Of a DNA stretch of 64,000 nucleotides, positions 29,811 to 38,839 are shown piece after piece. The notes below the pieces were generated by a model. It was not told the origin of the DNA. It made no database searches and was given only the letters and a program-made list of their open reading frames with translations. The DNA is from Spirochaeta isovalerica. GTDB taxonomy: Bacteria > Spirochaetota > Spirochaetia > DSM-2461. The DNA is taken from the NCBI RefSeq assembly GCF_014207565.1, contig NZ_JACHGJ010000010.1, positions 62,001-126,000 of the forward strand, in the 5' to 3' direction. Every line of letters starts with the position of its first letter. Position 1 is the stretch's first letter. A program made the translations under genes and the position numbers.

Positions 29811-30608
29811 ATGAAAAAAATAAGCGCTCTGGTCCTGGGAGATGTCGTTGGACAGCCTGGATGCAGGGCGCTTTTTTTTAAACTCCCGGGACTGATAAAA
29901 AAATACAAGGCCGATCTGGTCGTCGTTAACGGTGAGAACGCCTCTGATGGTTTCGGCATTCTGCCGGAAGATGCAGAGAAATTCTTCTCCAAAGGTGTCG
30001 ATGTTATTACAACGGGAAATCATATCTGGCAGAAACGGGAAATCTATCCGTTGATGGATAAAGAGAATTCATCAATTATCCGTCCGGCTAATTATCCACC
30101 TGGTGTCCCCGGAAGTGGTTCGGTTACCGTTAATGTCAAAGGTGAAGATGTGACTGTTCTGAATCTGCTCGGGCGGGTCAGGATGGGGATGCCTGTCGAC
30201 TGTCCGTTCCGGCACAGCAGTGATTTTCTGAAAAAACACAATAAAAGCAAAATCGTTATAGTCGATTTCCATGCGGAAGATGTTATGGAGAAGGAATCTC
30301 TGGCCTGGTATCTGGACGGAAAGGTTTCAGCTGTTGTGGGAACTCATACTCATGTTCAAACAGCTGACGAAAGAATCCTTCCCGGCGGAACCGCTTATAT
30401 CACAGATATCGGGATGACCGGGCCGAAAGATAGTGTAATCGGCACTAAGCCGGAAATTTCCATCGAACGATCTCTGACTCAATTGCCTTTGAAGGTTGAA
30501 GTCGCCGATAATGAATCTGTCATTCACGGTGTTCATCTACTGATAGACGCCGAAAGCGGAAAAGCTGTTTCCATAGACCGTATTGTTCAGAGCGAAACCG
30601 GCGAGTAA
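29811..30608 (+). CDS. ymdB: YmdB-family metallophosphoesterase
   Basis: The 265-residue protein belongs to the YmdB family of dimetal phosphoesterases, whose Bacillus member hydrolyses 2',3'-cyclic nucleotides and affects RNA turnover and biofilm choice. Metal-site motifs are LGDVVGQPG (11-17), VVNGENASDGFG, TTGNHIW, VDFHAE and VGTHTHVQTADE. Length is typical. It lies 45 bases after rny; a short CCCGCT/AGCGGG stem spans the rny stop. Its stop TAA shares its last base with the tlyA ATG. The linkage with RNase Y supports an RNA-related role. The exact substrate is not shown. Confidence 0.93.
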   Translation: MKKISALVLGDVVGQPGCRALFFKLPGLIKKYKADLVVVNGENASDGFGILPEDAEKFFSKGVDVITTGNHIWQKREIYPLMDKENSSIIRPANYPPGVPGSGSVTVNVKGEDVTVLNLLGRVRMGMPVDCPFRHSSDFLKKHNKSKIVIVDFHAEDVMEKESLAWYLDGKVSAVVGTHTHVQTADERILPGGTAYITDIGMTGPKDSVIGTKPEISIERSLTQLPLKVEVADNESVIHGVHLLIDAESGKAVSIDRIVQSETGE

Positions 30609-31384
30609 TGAAAAAAATCAAGCTTCTTGATATCTTGTGCTCCCTGTATCCCGATCTCGAGAGGAAAGAGCTTTTTTCTGAAGTCATGTGCGGTAAAGTG
30701 AAGATAAACGGAGAGACAATCCGCGATCCTAAACGCATGGTTTCCTCAGACGTTAAACCTGAAATTGCAAGAAAGAAATATGTTTCCCGGGGCGGTTATA
30801 AACTTGAGAAAGTTCTCCGGTTCTGGGAAATCGATATTAATGGAAAAGGGTTTCTCGATGCGGGAGCTTCGACAGGCGGTTTTACCGATTGTCTTCTACA
30901 GAACGGGGCTTCTTTTGTTCATGCGGTAGATGTCGGTTATAATCAGCTTGATTACTCGCTTCGCGTCGATGATCGGGTTTTTGTTCATGAAAAAACAAAT
31001 ATCATGCATCTGGATTTTCTCGATCCACCGCCATCAGGGGCGGTGGCAGATTTGTCCTTCCGGTCAATCAACGACGCTGCTTCGAAAATTCTGTCTTTGA
31101 CAACGGAACGATACTTGATCGCTCTTGTAAAACCTCAGTTCGAGATCCGACAGCCTGATGATTCCTTTGACGGCATTTTGCGCGATTCAGAGGAGATTCT
31201 CAGAGTCGCTATGGAAGTTCTCTATCGGCTCCGGGAGGAAAATTGCTTTGTTACCCGGGTGGATCTCTCTCCCGTGAAAGGTAAAAAGGGTAACCAGGAA
31301 CTCCTCTTTTATATTACAGACAAAGAAACCATATCTGTTGAAGATATTCAAGATAAGCTCGAATCTCTTCTTAAAATGTGTTGA
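30608..31384 (+). CDS. tlyA: TlyA-family rRNA 2'-O-methyltransferase
   Basis: TlyA family enzymes methylate ribose at sites in 16S and 23S rRNA and were first described as haemolysins. The protein is 258 residues. The N-terminal S4 RNA-binding domain spans about 1-60. The Rossmann methyltransferase has LDAGASTGGFTDCLLQNGA as SAM motif I. The catalytic K-D-K-E set appears in SRGGYKL, ADLSFRS, VKPQFE and GNQELL. The haemolysin label is historical; I read it as an rRNA methyltransferase, which in other species sets capreomycin sensitivity. It overlaps ymdB by one base, and its 3' end overlaps the convergent GerMN gene by 14 bases. Confidence 0.92.
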   Translation: MKKIKLLDILCSLYPDLERKELFSEVMCGKVKINGETIRDPKRMVSSDVKPEIARKKYVSRGGYKLEKVLRFWEIDINGKGFLDAGASTGGFTDCLLQNGASFVHAVDVGYNQLDYSLRVDDRVFVHEKTNIMHLDFLDPPPSGAVADLSFRSINDAASKILSLTTERYLIALVKPQFEIRQPDDSFDGILRDSEEILRVAMEVLYRLREENCFVTRVDLSPVKGKKGNQELLFYITDKETISVEDIQDKLESLLKMC

Positions 31385-32195
31385 AGTAATCCCTGTCTAT
31401 AGGTGCACCAATATAAACGCCTTCGGCTCCCAGATAATCGAGTTTTTCCCCCTGGATCAGTATCTGCACATTACTGACGGAATCAAACTCCGTCGCCGTG
31501 TATACAATTTGCATAAGCTGGGCTTTATAGCCTTCAAATCCGAGAGAGTTGTATCGGAAGTTTTCGTTGAAGTCCAGAAAAGCGGTGCCGCCTGATATCT
31601 TTACTGATAGCAATTCAGAATTCTGGGGAATGAGATTAAGAAGCCCTTTATTCAGATCAGACCGGTCGGGACCGAGCATGAGAGAGCGCATCGTTTCAGT
31701 CAGAGGAGCTGTATCGTAAGGTATGGATCGGATGATGCTCTTTATGCTGATCTGTCCTTCATCATTTACTTTGACAAAAAACAGCCGGGATTTCATTTCT
31801 TTGGCCGGGGTGGCTGTCGCCTCCGGTTCCGGCAGACTCTCTTCTTCTGTCAGGGGGACTTCTTTCGTAACGGCGAAAGTGTCATCATCTTTTTCCTCTG
31901 TTGAAGGGAGTTCCGTTTGTATTATTTCAGGCCGCTCGATGGTAGGGGGAGCTTCGGTGTCTTTGGATATGAGAGAGGAAAGGAATGAGCTGCTTTCTCC
32001 GAAGGTCAGATAAAGAGTGGCGATAAGAAGTATAATCAGTATTATCAGAAGGGGGATGAGGGATTTATTTGACTTTTCTTCACTGCTCTTTTTCCTGATA
32101 ATTCCTTTCTTTTGAGGGGCTCTTTTCTTACCGGAATTTTTTTTTGAAGGAGCTGGTTTTTTCTGTCTGTTCTTTTCTTGTTCTGTTCTGTTCAT
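31371..32195 (-). CDS. Membrane-anchored GerMN-domain protein
   Basis: It encodes 274 residues from ATG 32195. A longer TTG-started frame (32258) has no better SD, so the start is uncertain. The N-terminal 45 residues are very basic (NRQKKPAPSKKNSGKKRAPQ). A membrane span follows (about 46-67, IPLLIILIILLIATLYLTFG), then an acidic Pro-rich linker, then a GerMN domain: TMRSLMLGPDRSDLNKG, LLSVKISGGTAFLDFNENF, and GFEGYKAQLMQIVYTATEF. GerMN domains occur in spore germination and cell-wall proteins. In spirochaetes the role is unknown and is probably at the peptidoglycan. It converges on tlyA and diverges from ptsI. Confidence 0.85.
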   Translation of the reverse strand: MNRTEQEKNRQKKPAPSKKNSGKKRAPQKKGIIRKKSSEEKSNKSLIPLLIILIILLIATLYLTFGESSSFLSSLISKDTEAPPTIERPEIIQTELPSTEEKDDDTFAVTKEVPLTEEESLPEPEATATPAKEMKSRLFFVKVNDEGQISIKSIIRSIPYDTAPLTETMRSLMLGPDRSDLNKGLLNLIPQNSELLSVKISGGTAFLDFNENFRYNSLGFEGYKAQLMQIVYTATEFDSVSNVQILIQGEKLDYLGAEGVYIGAPIDRDYFNTF

Positions 32196-32246
32196 AGTAC
32201 TGATTTTTTTATCGGCATTTGATGGTGAATCATGAGGTTCTCTGAT

Positions 32247-32275
32247 TTGACAGTACAAATAAAGTTGCGTATGAT
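32247..32275 (+). promoter_or_regulatory. ptsI promoter predicting a nearly leaderless mRNA
   Basis: TTGACA (32247-32252) and TATGAT (32270-32275) are spaced by 17 bases. With standard geometry the transcript starts near 32282, three bases before the ptsI ATG at 32285. No Shine-Dalgarno sequence lies before the ATG (TTGTATTAAA). Start position is inferred from box spacing. Confidence 0.75.
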
Positions 32276-32284
32276 TGTATTAAA

Positions 32285-34027
32285 ATGAAAGAATTTCACG
32301 GTATTTCAGCTTCCCCGGGTATCGCTATAGGCAGAGTCTTCCTTTATATGGAAGACAGCATGGCCGTACCTAAATACACTATAGAACACGACTCTATCGA
32401 TACGGAAATCTCCCGTTACGAGGAAGCTGTCAATAAAGCCACCTCGGATCTCAATCAGTTGAAAGAGCAGCTGACCAAGGAAGTGGCAGAGGAGAACAGC
32501 CGGATTCTCGATTCCCATCTTTTGATGCTCAGCGATTCCATGTTCAATGATCAGGTTTTTCAGAGAATGAAAAATGATATGATCAATATCGAAGCGGCTC
32601 TCAAGTCGGTTATAGAGGATCTGGTCGATAAGCTCAACGCATCCAGGGATCTCTATCTGCGCGAAAGAACCGTTGATATTCTCGATGTGGCCAAACGGAT
32701 AATCAACCATCTTATGTTCAGGGAGAGATTATCCCTCGCCGATATCAATACGGAAGTGATTCTCGTTTCCCAGAATCTCATGCCCTCGGATACGCTCTTA
32801 ATGAATAAGAGAATGGTGAAAGGCATTGCCATGGACAGCGGAGGGCGAACCTCTCATACGGCGATTCTGGCTAAATCCTTTGAGATACCCGCGGTTCTGG
32901 GATTGAGGGAGCTGACCAAGAGCATCAATACCAACGATCTGATCATTGTCGACGGACATCATGGTAAGGTCATTATTAATCCTGATGACGATACACGGGC
33001 CCTCTATGAGAAAATGCTTCTCGAGTATCAGAAGCGTGAAAGCGAACTGCTCAATATGAATATGCTGGCCGCCGAAACGAAAGACGGCAAGCTGATCAAT
33101 CTGCAGGCAAATATTGAAATCCCCGAGGAAGTCGATTCGGTTCTGGTTCACGGCGCCGACGGTATCGGTCTCTATCGAAGCGAATTCCTTTTTATGCAGC
33201 CCGGACGGGTTCCATCGGAAGAACAGCAGTATGAAGCTTACAAAACCGTTCTGGAAGCGATGGAAGGCAAGCCCGTCACGATTCGTACTCTCGATGTGGG
33301 CGGAGATAAATTCATCCCGAAAGTGAATAATCTGGCGGAGAACAATCCCCTTCTCGGGTGGCGGGCTATCCGGTTCTGCATCGAGCACAAGGAGTTTTTC
33401 AAGCAGCAGTTGAGAGCTCTTCTCAGGGCTTCGGTTTTCGGAAATCTCAAAATCATGTTTCCCATGATTTCCGGAGTTGAGGAACTTGAAAAGGCTCTGG
33501 CCATTCTGGAAGAGACCAAAGATGACCTCAGAAAAGAAAAAATAAACTTTATCGAACGGATTCCCGTAGGGATCATGATAGAAGTACCCTCTGCAGCCAT
33601 GACTTCCGACATACTTGCGCGGAAAGTGGACTTCTTCTCTATTGGAACCAATGACTTAATCCAGTATACTATCGCGGTTGACCGTGGAAACGAAAAAATC
33701 GCCACGCTTTATGAACCCTTTCATCCCGGAGTGCTCAGGCTCATAAGAATGGTAATAGAGAACGCCCATGAACAGGGGCTCTCGGTCAGCATGTGCGGAG
33801 AAATGGCTGGAGATCTATACTCTTCCGTCATCCTGCTAGGTCTGGGGCTTGATGTGTACAGTATGAGTGCCATCAGCATCCCGGAAATTAAAAGAATCAT
33901 CCGTTCCGTCTCAATGTCGGAAGCCGAGGAACTGGTCGGTACGATTATGGCCATGAAGTCCTTCGGTGATATCGACAAGTATGTCAGGAATTGGATGGAG
34001 GAAAAATTTGACAATATCAGATACTAA
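32285..34027 (+). CDS. ptsI: Phosphoenolpyruvate-protein phosphotransferase (PTS enzyme I)
   Basis: Enzyme I takes phosphate from PEP and passes it to HPr. The protein is complete at 580 residues. The phosphorylated His is H191 in MDSGGRTSHTAILAKS. The PEP-binding TIM barrel shows GADGIGLYRSEFLFM, TIRTLDVGGDKF, RAIRFCIEH, EVPSAAM and the Mg2+ site SIGTNDLIQYT, ending with a CGEMAG motif. No ptsH, ptsK or EII gene adjoins it, so partners lie elsewhere. It could serve a regulatory rather than sugar-importing PTS. Its end overlaps der by 20 bases. The upstream region lacks an SD. Confidence 0.96.
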   Translation: MKEFHGISASPGIAIGRVFLYMEDSMAVPKYTIEHDSIDTEISRYEEAVNKATSDLNQLKEQLTKEVAEENSRILDSHLLMLSDSMFNDQVFQRMKNDMINIEAALKSVIEDLVDKLNASRDLYLRERTVDILDVAKRIINHLMFRERLSLADINTEVILVSQNLMPSDTLLMNKRMVKGIAMDSGGRTSHTAILAKSFEIPAVLGLRELTKSINTNDLIIVDGHHGKVIINPDDDTRALYEKMLLEYQKRESELLNMNMLAAETKDGKLINLQANIEIPEEVDSVLVHGADGIGLYRSEFLFMQPGRVPSEEQQYEAYKTVLEAMEGKPVTIRTLDVGGDKFIPKVNNLAENNPLLGWRAIRFCIEHKEFFKQQLRALLRASVFGNLKIMFPMISGVEELEKALAILEETKDDLRKEKINFIERIPVGIMIEVPSAAMTSDILARKVDFFSIGTNDLIQYTIAVDRGNEKIATLYEPFHPGVLRLIRMVIENAHEQGLSVSMCGEMAGDLYSSVILLGLGLDVYSMSAISIPEIKRIIRSVSMSEAEELVGTIMAMKSFGDIDKYVRNWMEEKFDNIRY

Positions 34028-35342
34028 TAAAATACTGCCCAGGATCGTTATCGTAGGCCGTCCGAATGTGGGAAAATCCACTTTATTCAACCGGATTCTA
34101 AAAAAAAGACGAGCCATCACCGACCCGACGCCCGGTGTTACAAGGGATGCCATCGAAGAGAAAGCGATAATAGCGGGACGGGAAGTCCTGATTGTCGATA
34201 CGGGCGGTTACAAAGTTGAAAGGGATGATCAATTCGATGAACTGGTCGCACAGAAGAGCCTTAATGTTCTTGGCGATGCCGATCTTATCCTCTTTATGCT
34301 CGATGTTAACGAACTGTCCGGCGAGGACGAAGCTTATATTGAACATCTCCGTCCTCATATGGGTAAGACTCTCCTAATCGCCAATAAAGTAGATCATGTG
34401 GAGAAAGAACCTGAAATCTACAATTTCTACACCCTCGGATTTGAACATATTATCGGGATTTCAGCGGCTCATGGCCGGAATATTCAGGAGTTGGAAGATA
34501 AAATCCTCTCGATGATCGATTTCGATAACCTGAAAGCCCGCGAGGATCATGAACCGGATATCAGGATTGCCATTCTTGGAAAACCCAATGCGGGTAAATC
34601 GACGTTGACCAACGCTTTAACGGGCAGGGAGGATTCCATTGTCTCTCCTATTGCCGGCACGACCAGAGATGTGGTGCAGGGGCACTTTAAGTACAAAGGC
34701 CAGGTGTTCCGCGTTCTGGATACGGCGGGGATCAGAAAGAAAAAGCGGGTCGTTGAAGATGTGGAATACTACTCGGTCAACCGCGCCATCAAAAGCATCA
34801 GCCAGTCCGATGTGGTTCTTCTTCTGATCGATGTGGAGGAAGGGCTTTCGGAACAGGACAAAAAAATCGCCCATCAGATCGTCAAGAAAGGGAAAGGCGT
34901 TATTCTCGTCGTTAACAAATGGGACTTGAAGAAGGACATCAAGAACGAATTCAAAGCCGTGGAGGACAGGATGAGGTTTCTGTTCCCCATTCTGGATTTC
35001 GCGCCGATCGTTCCCATTTCAGCTCTGAAAAACGAGGGTATGAAAGAACTTCTCAATACGGCGCTGCAGGTACGGAAGCAAATGAAACAGCGGGTTGATA
35101 CGCCGATTCTCAATGACGCTCTCGCCGAATGGGTCGATTACACTCCAATCCCCATGGTTAAAGGTAAAAACTTTAAGATCCGATATATAACACAGGTTTC
35201 AAGTGATCCGGTACAGTTCGTTCTCTTTGTCAACAGAGAGAAAAACTTTCCCGAATCCTATGTGCGTTATATTAAGAATCAGATTAAAAAGGAATTCAAT
35301 TTCAACAAGATTCCCTTTTCCATTGATCTGAAGGAGCGGTAA
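34008..35342 (+). CDS. der: Ribosome biogenesis GTPase Der (EngA)
   Basis: Der is a double GTPase needed for 50S maturation. I place the start at TTG 34008, because GGAGG (33997-34001) lies six bases upstream. This gives 444 residues and a 20-base overlap with ptsI. A longer in-frame GTG at 33966 has no SD. The first G domain has GRPNVGKSTLFNR and DTGGYK; the second has GKPNAGKSTLTNA, DTAGIRKKKRV and NKWDLKK; a C-terminal KH-like domain follows (about 355-444). Translational coupling to ptsI is evident. Confidence 0.95.
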   Translation: MTISDTNKILPRIVIVGRPNVGKSTLFNRILKKRRAITDPTPGVTRDAIEEKAIIAGREVLIVDTGGYKVERDDQFDELVAQKSLNVLGDADLILFMLDVNELSGEDEAYIEHLRPHMGKTLLIANKVDHVEKEPEIYNFYTLGFEHIIGISAAHGRNIQELEDKILSMIDFDNLKAREDHEPDIRIAILGKPNAGKSTLTNALTGREDSIVSPIAGTTRDVVQGHFKYKGQVFRVLDTAGIRKKKRVVEDVEYYSVNRAIKSISQSDVVLLLIDVEEGLSEQDKKIAHQIVKKGKGVILVVNKWDLKKDIKNEFKAVEDRMRFLFPILDFAPIVPISALKNEGMKELLNTALQVRKQMKQRVDTPILNDALAEWVDYTPIPMVKGKNFKIRYITQVSSDPVQFVLFVNREKNFPESYVRYIKNQIKKEFNFNKIPFSIDLKER

Positions 35343-35348
35343 AGAGCT

Positions 35349-36680
35349 GTGAAAGGCCCGGTGATAAAGACTCTTGCAACATGGACAGCCTTTCTGCTCT
35401 TGATGACTGTCTTTCCTGACCTTCCGGCGCAGAGTAATATCGGCGCGACATACCGGATGCTGGAAAGCGCGGCTTTTTATGAAAATTATGAAATACGTCA
35501 GGAGCTGAAGGAGACAGTATTCGCTCCTTTTCTGACGGTTCTCAATACTCCGAAAAAGATCTTCACCCAGTCCGGATCACCCGTTCCCGTAAAATTCGAA
35601 GTGCGTAAAACGGCGGAACACTTCTACCTTCTTTTTCTCAATGAATTCGAATACTCTTTTCCCGTATGGGGACGGGGCAGTTACATTATAAAAAGAGACA
35701 TCCTTTCAGGACGCTTTCTCCAGTTAAAAATATTTATACAGAATGATGAAGGGTCCTATATCCGCCTGTTTCCCGAAGGAAGCCGTACGCGGATGGATGT
35801 CTATCTTTTCGGTGTGCAGATTTACGAAAGCATTCTTATTCCCGTCGAATTCGAGCGTATGGTCGTCGCTCCTTTTTCCATGCTGATCAACCTGACTTCG
35901 GACAGTATAGACTGGGGATCCATTTTTACAGATGTGTCATGGTCGGAATGGGATATGATCGAGCATATGGTTCGGGAAATACGGCCTCATCTCACATCGA
36001 TCAAAGAGGTCGACGATGGTGCACAGAACCGGTTCGGAGATTTTGTTTATATTGAGACAGAGCAGCGCCAGCGGGATGAGAAGGGCATGAACTGCTCCGG
36101 TTTTGTAAAATGGATCGGCGACGGCGTCTATTCCTCTTATCGCGGAGAAGTCGATCTGTTCGGACCCTATATGGATCTGGAAACGCTCAAGCGGGAACCG
36201 GCGTACGATGATTCAATGAACTCCTGGAATGATAATTACCGTGACCGCGATCCGCTGTTCGGACTGGACTGGATTCGCAATATTGCATCGGAGCTCTATG
36301 AGAAGAAAACCGGTGTGGTTCCCGGGATTAAGGATTTTGATGTCAACGAAACGCCGTTTTTCCACTATACGGAAAATGTGGGGTATGCGATTGAAGATCT
36401 TATGGCCGTTCTCTATCTCCAGGCTGTAAAAAACCCCGGATCTTTTTATCTGGGAGCCATAAATACGGAGTTCGGTACAGCACCGGTTCTCCGCCAGTAC
36501 CGTCATGTCGCGGCATTTTTCCCCTGGTTTACCGAAGATGGCAATTTCCACGTGTCCGTTATGGATACGGGACTTGAAAAATTCCCCGTAACTCTTGAAG
36601 GGCAATTCCCCGGCGGTTTTATTCACCTGGTTCGCATTGAAGGTGTTGAATCTCTCAATCTCCCCACAGTCGATCCGTAA
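35349..36680 (+). CDS. Secreted protein with NCSGF motif, function unknown
   Basis: I do not recognise this 443-residue protein. It starts at GTG 35349, 6 bases after der. Residues 1-28 are a signal peptide (KTLATWTAFLLLMTVFPDLP, with cleavage expected after PAQ). The mature part is rich in aromatic and acidic residues. A conspicuous KGMNCSGFVKWIGDG at about residue 252 resembles the catalytic Cys motif of NlpC/P60-type peptidases (DCSG-type). A possible His lies later in PVLRQYRHVAAFFPWF. A periplasmic amidase or peptidase acting on the cell wall is possible but unproven. Confidence 0.75.
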   Translation: MKGPVIKTLATWTAFLLLMTVFPDLPAQSNIGATYRMLESAAFYENYEIRQELKETVFAPFLTVLNTPKKIFTQSGSPVPVKFEVRKTAEHFYLLFLNEFEYSFPVWGRGSYIIKRDILSGRFLQLKIFIQNDEGSYIRLFPEGSRTRMDVYLFGVQIYESILIPVEFERMVVAPFSMLINLTSDSIDWGSIFTDVSWSEWDMIEHMVREIRPHLTSIKEVDDGAQNRFGDFVYIETEQRQRDEKGMNCSGFVKWIGDGVYSSYRGEVDLFGPYMDLETLKREPAYDDSMNSWNDNYRDRDPLFGLDWIRNIASELYEKKTGVVPGIKDFDVNETPFFHYTENVGYAIEDLMAVLYLQAVKNPGSFYLGAINTEFGTAPVLRQYRHVAAFFPWFTEDGNFHVSVMDTGLEKFPVTLEGQFPGGFIHLVRIEGVESLNLPTVDP

Positions 36681-36723
36681 CCTTTAACTTTTTTACAGGT
36701 TTATCCATTAAATTGTGATATAT

Positions 36724-36743
36724 ACTTAATTATTGAATTAAGT
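36724..36743. promoter_or_regulatory. Perfect 8-4-8 inverted repeat upstream of exbB
   Basis: ACTTAATT (36724-36731) and AATTAAGT (36736-36743) are perfect reverse complements around ATTG. The repeat ends 20 bases before the exbB ATG and only 10 before its SD. It has the form of a dimeric repressor operator. It does not match the 19-bp Fur box as I know it. Confidence 0.5.
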
Positions 36744-36763
36744 GAATGTAAACAGGAGTGAAT

Positions 36764-37402
36764 ATGCTGGATATACTGATGAAAGGGGGAGTGATCCTCT
36801 GGATAATTCTTCTGCTGTCTCTGGTCGGAGCAGCTATAATCATTGAAAGGCTTCTTTATTTCAGAAAAACGAGAGTAGACGAGGACAAGCTTTTCAACCG
36901 CATTAAAGCAACGGTCGAGAAAAAACACTTTGACGAAGCGATTTTTATCTGCGAGAGCACCGTTTCCCCCTTTACCCGGTTAATGAAAACCGGAATAGAG
37001 CATCGTAATTATCCGAAACATGTTCAGAAAGAGGTTCTCCAGGAAGCGGCCAATCAGGAGATTCCCCATCTGGAACGGTCTCTGTCCTTTCTGGGGACAA
37101 TCGCTCACATCAGCCCGCTTCTCGGACTGCTCGGTACAGTAACCGGTAATATCCAGGCTTTCGGGGTTCTGGGCAGTTTCGGCGCTGTCAGCGACCCTTC
37201 TGTACTGGCCAGAGGAATTTCCGAAGCCCTGATTACCACAGCCGGCGGGATCATTGTCTCCATTCCCGCTGTGATCTTTTACAACTATCTTGTTGATAAG
37301 GTCGGCAAGATACTGATTAAAATGGAATCCCAGGTCAATGATATGCTCATTCTCCTCAACGAGGAGGAGACGGTAGAGCCGGAACCCCGGTCGGGGGAGT
37401 AA
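36764..37402 (+). CDS. exbB: ExbB/TolQ-family proton channel protein
   Basis: This is the MotA/TolQ/ExbB-family subunit that, with ExbD, turns proton-motive force into energy for outer-membrane transport. From ATG 36764 it has 212 residues; the GTG at 36758 lies within the SD (CAGGAG) and is rejected. Three spans are visible: about 7-30 (GGVILWIILLLSLVGAAIII), about 107-130 and about 150-178 (ARGISEALITTAGGIIVSIP). The conserved ISPLLGLLGTVTGNIQAF stretch is the family signature. It is followed after 4 bases by the ExbD gene. An 8-4-8 palindrome lies upstream. Confidence 0.93.
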   Translation: MLDILMKGGVILWIILLLSLVGAAIIIERLLYFRKTRVDEDKLFNRIKATVEKKHFDEAIFICESTVSPFTRLMKTGIEHRNYPKHVQKEVLQEAANQEIPHLERSLSFLGTIAHISPLLGLLGTVTGNIQAFGVLGSFGAVSDPSVLARGISEALITTAGGIIVSIPAVIFYNYLVDKVGKILIKMESQVNDMLILLNEEETVEPEPRSGE

Positions 37403-37406
37403 ATTT

Positions 37407-37823
37407 ATGAAATTCCAAAGACGGTTGAAGCCTCAGGTTGTAGTCGATCTGACTCCTCTTATCGATGTGGTTTTTCAGCTGGTGGTATTCTTTATGGTTT
37501 CCAGCGTTTTCAATACATCGCCGGGGATTGAACTGGAGCTGCCCGAATCATCGACAACGACTTCCGTGGCGATTACCGAAATGATTATAACAGTTGAAAA
37601 CCGCGACACCGTTTATCTGAACAGCATTCCCTACACAATGGAAACTCTTCCCGATGCGGTAGCTTCTTTTGAGTTCGATCCCACCGACGAAGGTGAAAAC
37701 GTGGTACTCGAATCGGCGAAGGATATTCCCTACCAGATGATTATAACCATTCTCGATGTTCTCCGGTACAACGGTTATGACGCGGTCAGTCTGGTAACGC
37801 TCAGGTCCGAGGTTGATGAATGA
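37407..37823 (+). CDS. exbD: ExbD/TolR-family protein
   Basis: ExbD/TolR proteins have one membrane span with a key Asp that conducts protons. The gene encodes 138 residues. The N-terminal motif VVDLTPLIDVVFQLVVFFMV contains that Asp in the usual LIDVVF context, followed by a periplasmic domain with YLNSIPYTME and an end typical of ExbD (ILDVLRYNGYDAVSLVT). The start ATG lies four bases after exbB, and its stop overlaps the next start by four bases (ATGA). Confidence 0.93.
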   Translation: MKFQRRLKPQVVVDLTPLIDVVFQLVVFFMVSSVFNTSPGIELELPESSTTTSVAITEMIITVENRDTVYLNSIPYTMETLPDAVASFEFDPTDEGENVVLESAKDIPYQMIITILDVLRYNGYDAVSLVTLRSEVDE

Positions 37824-38815
37824 AAGCTTCAGTTGCTGTAAAAGAGCAGAGAAAGCGGGATTTTTCCGCAATCGGTATAGCTCTTTTAATTCATCTGATT
37901 GTGGTCGGTGCCTATCTCGTATCCGATTATCTCTTTATTGAGGATCTGGTGGATTACAGTGGTCCGGTATTGATCAAGCTGGGCCGTGCCGATGCACCTG
38001 AAGAGGTCACGGACTCTCTTCCCGCGGCTCCTGTTGAAAATATTGATGAGCCCGATGTCACAACTGAGCAGCCTGTTGAGACCGCGGAAGAGCGGAAGAG
38101 CGGAACGGTTGAAGAGACTGTGAAACCGGAAGAGCGGGAGTCTGAAACAGCCCGGGAAATACCTGTCGCCGAGAAGGAAGCGGGAGATGAGGGACAGGCT
38201 GAACAGAGCAGCGAAAGCCGGACCGGAGAAAGCGGGCCCGCCGTTGCTGATGCTCCTCCTGCAGAGGTGGAGAAAGTTGTCGATGTAACGTCCGGTAAAG
38301 AGGAGGGGAACTCCTTCGAAACAACATTCGATGCTACTCCTGGACTGGTGAGCCGGTCTTTCGGAGCGCCCATTTATTTTTATCTGCCTCTGCCCCCGGT
38401 TATCAGCAGTAGTGTCTTTGATTCGCTAAAAGATGATCCGGTGCTTTCCACAAGAACCGCAGAAAAGAAAAAAGGAATCCTCAATCAGTATTTTGCATTG
38501 AGTGACGGGGATTATTACAGAACCAAACAGCCTCCGCCGCAATACAGACCTGAGCTCTGGGCGATTCTGGCTGAAGGCGGATATGATATCGGTGTATATA
38601 AAAGTGTCGATTACAATCTTAAAGGGAAGCGTGTCGTTTTTACCTTTGTCGTTGAAGATCGAGAGGGAATGACTGTTTTGTCCAATGTCAGGTTTACAGA
38701 CAGGACAGGTTTTGCCGAGATTGATGAAGCCGTTTTCTACGGTTTTCAGCAGGCCACCTTTTCCAATTCTTCTGAAACTCCCATCAAAGGCCGTTTCACC
38801 TACCGCTTTGAATGA
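37820..38815 (+). CDS. tonB: TonB-like energy transducer
   Basis: It encodes 331 residues. An N-terminal span at about 15-37 (IGIALLIHLIVVGAYLVSDY) is followed by a long Pro/Glu/Val-rich stretch (about 55-170) that can cross the periplasm, and then a C-terminal domain of about 100 residues with VVFTFVVEDREGMTVLSNVR and FAEIDEAVFYGFQQATFSNS, a TonB_C-like pattern ending in Phe-Thr-Tyr-Arg-Phe. The four-base overlap with ExbD and the order ExbB-ExbD-TonB support this. No outer-membrane receptor gene is adjacent, so the substrate is unknown. Confidence 0.85.
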   Translation: MKASVAVKEQRKRDFSAIGIALLIHLIVVGAYLVSDYLFIEDLVDYSGPVLIKLGRADAPEEVTDSLPAAPVENIDEPDVTTEQPVETAEERKSGTVEETVKPEERESETAREIPVAEKEAGDEGQAEQSSESRTGESGPAVADAPPAEVEKVVDVTSGKEEGNSFETTFDATPGLVSRSFGAPIYFYLPLPPVISSSVFDSLKDDPVLSTRTAEKKKGILNQYFALSDGDYYRTKQPPPQYRPELWAILAEGGYDIGVYKSVDYNLKGKRVVFTFVVEDREGMTVLSNVRFTDRTGFAEIDEAVFYGFQQATFSNSSETPIKGRFTYRFE

Positions 38816-38839
38816 ATTGCTTGATAATTGGGGTATATT

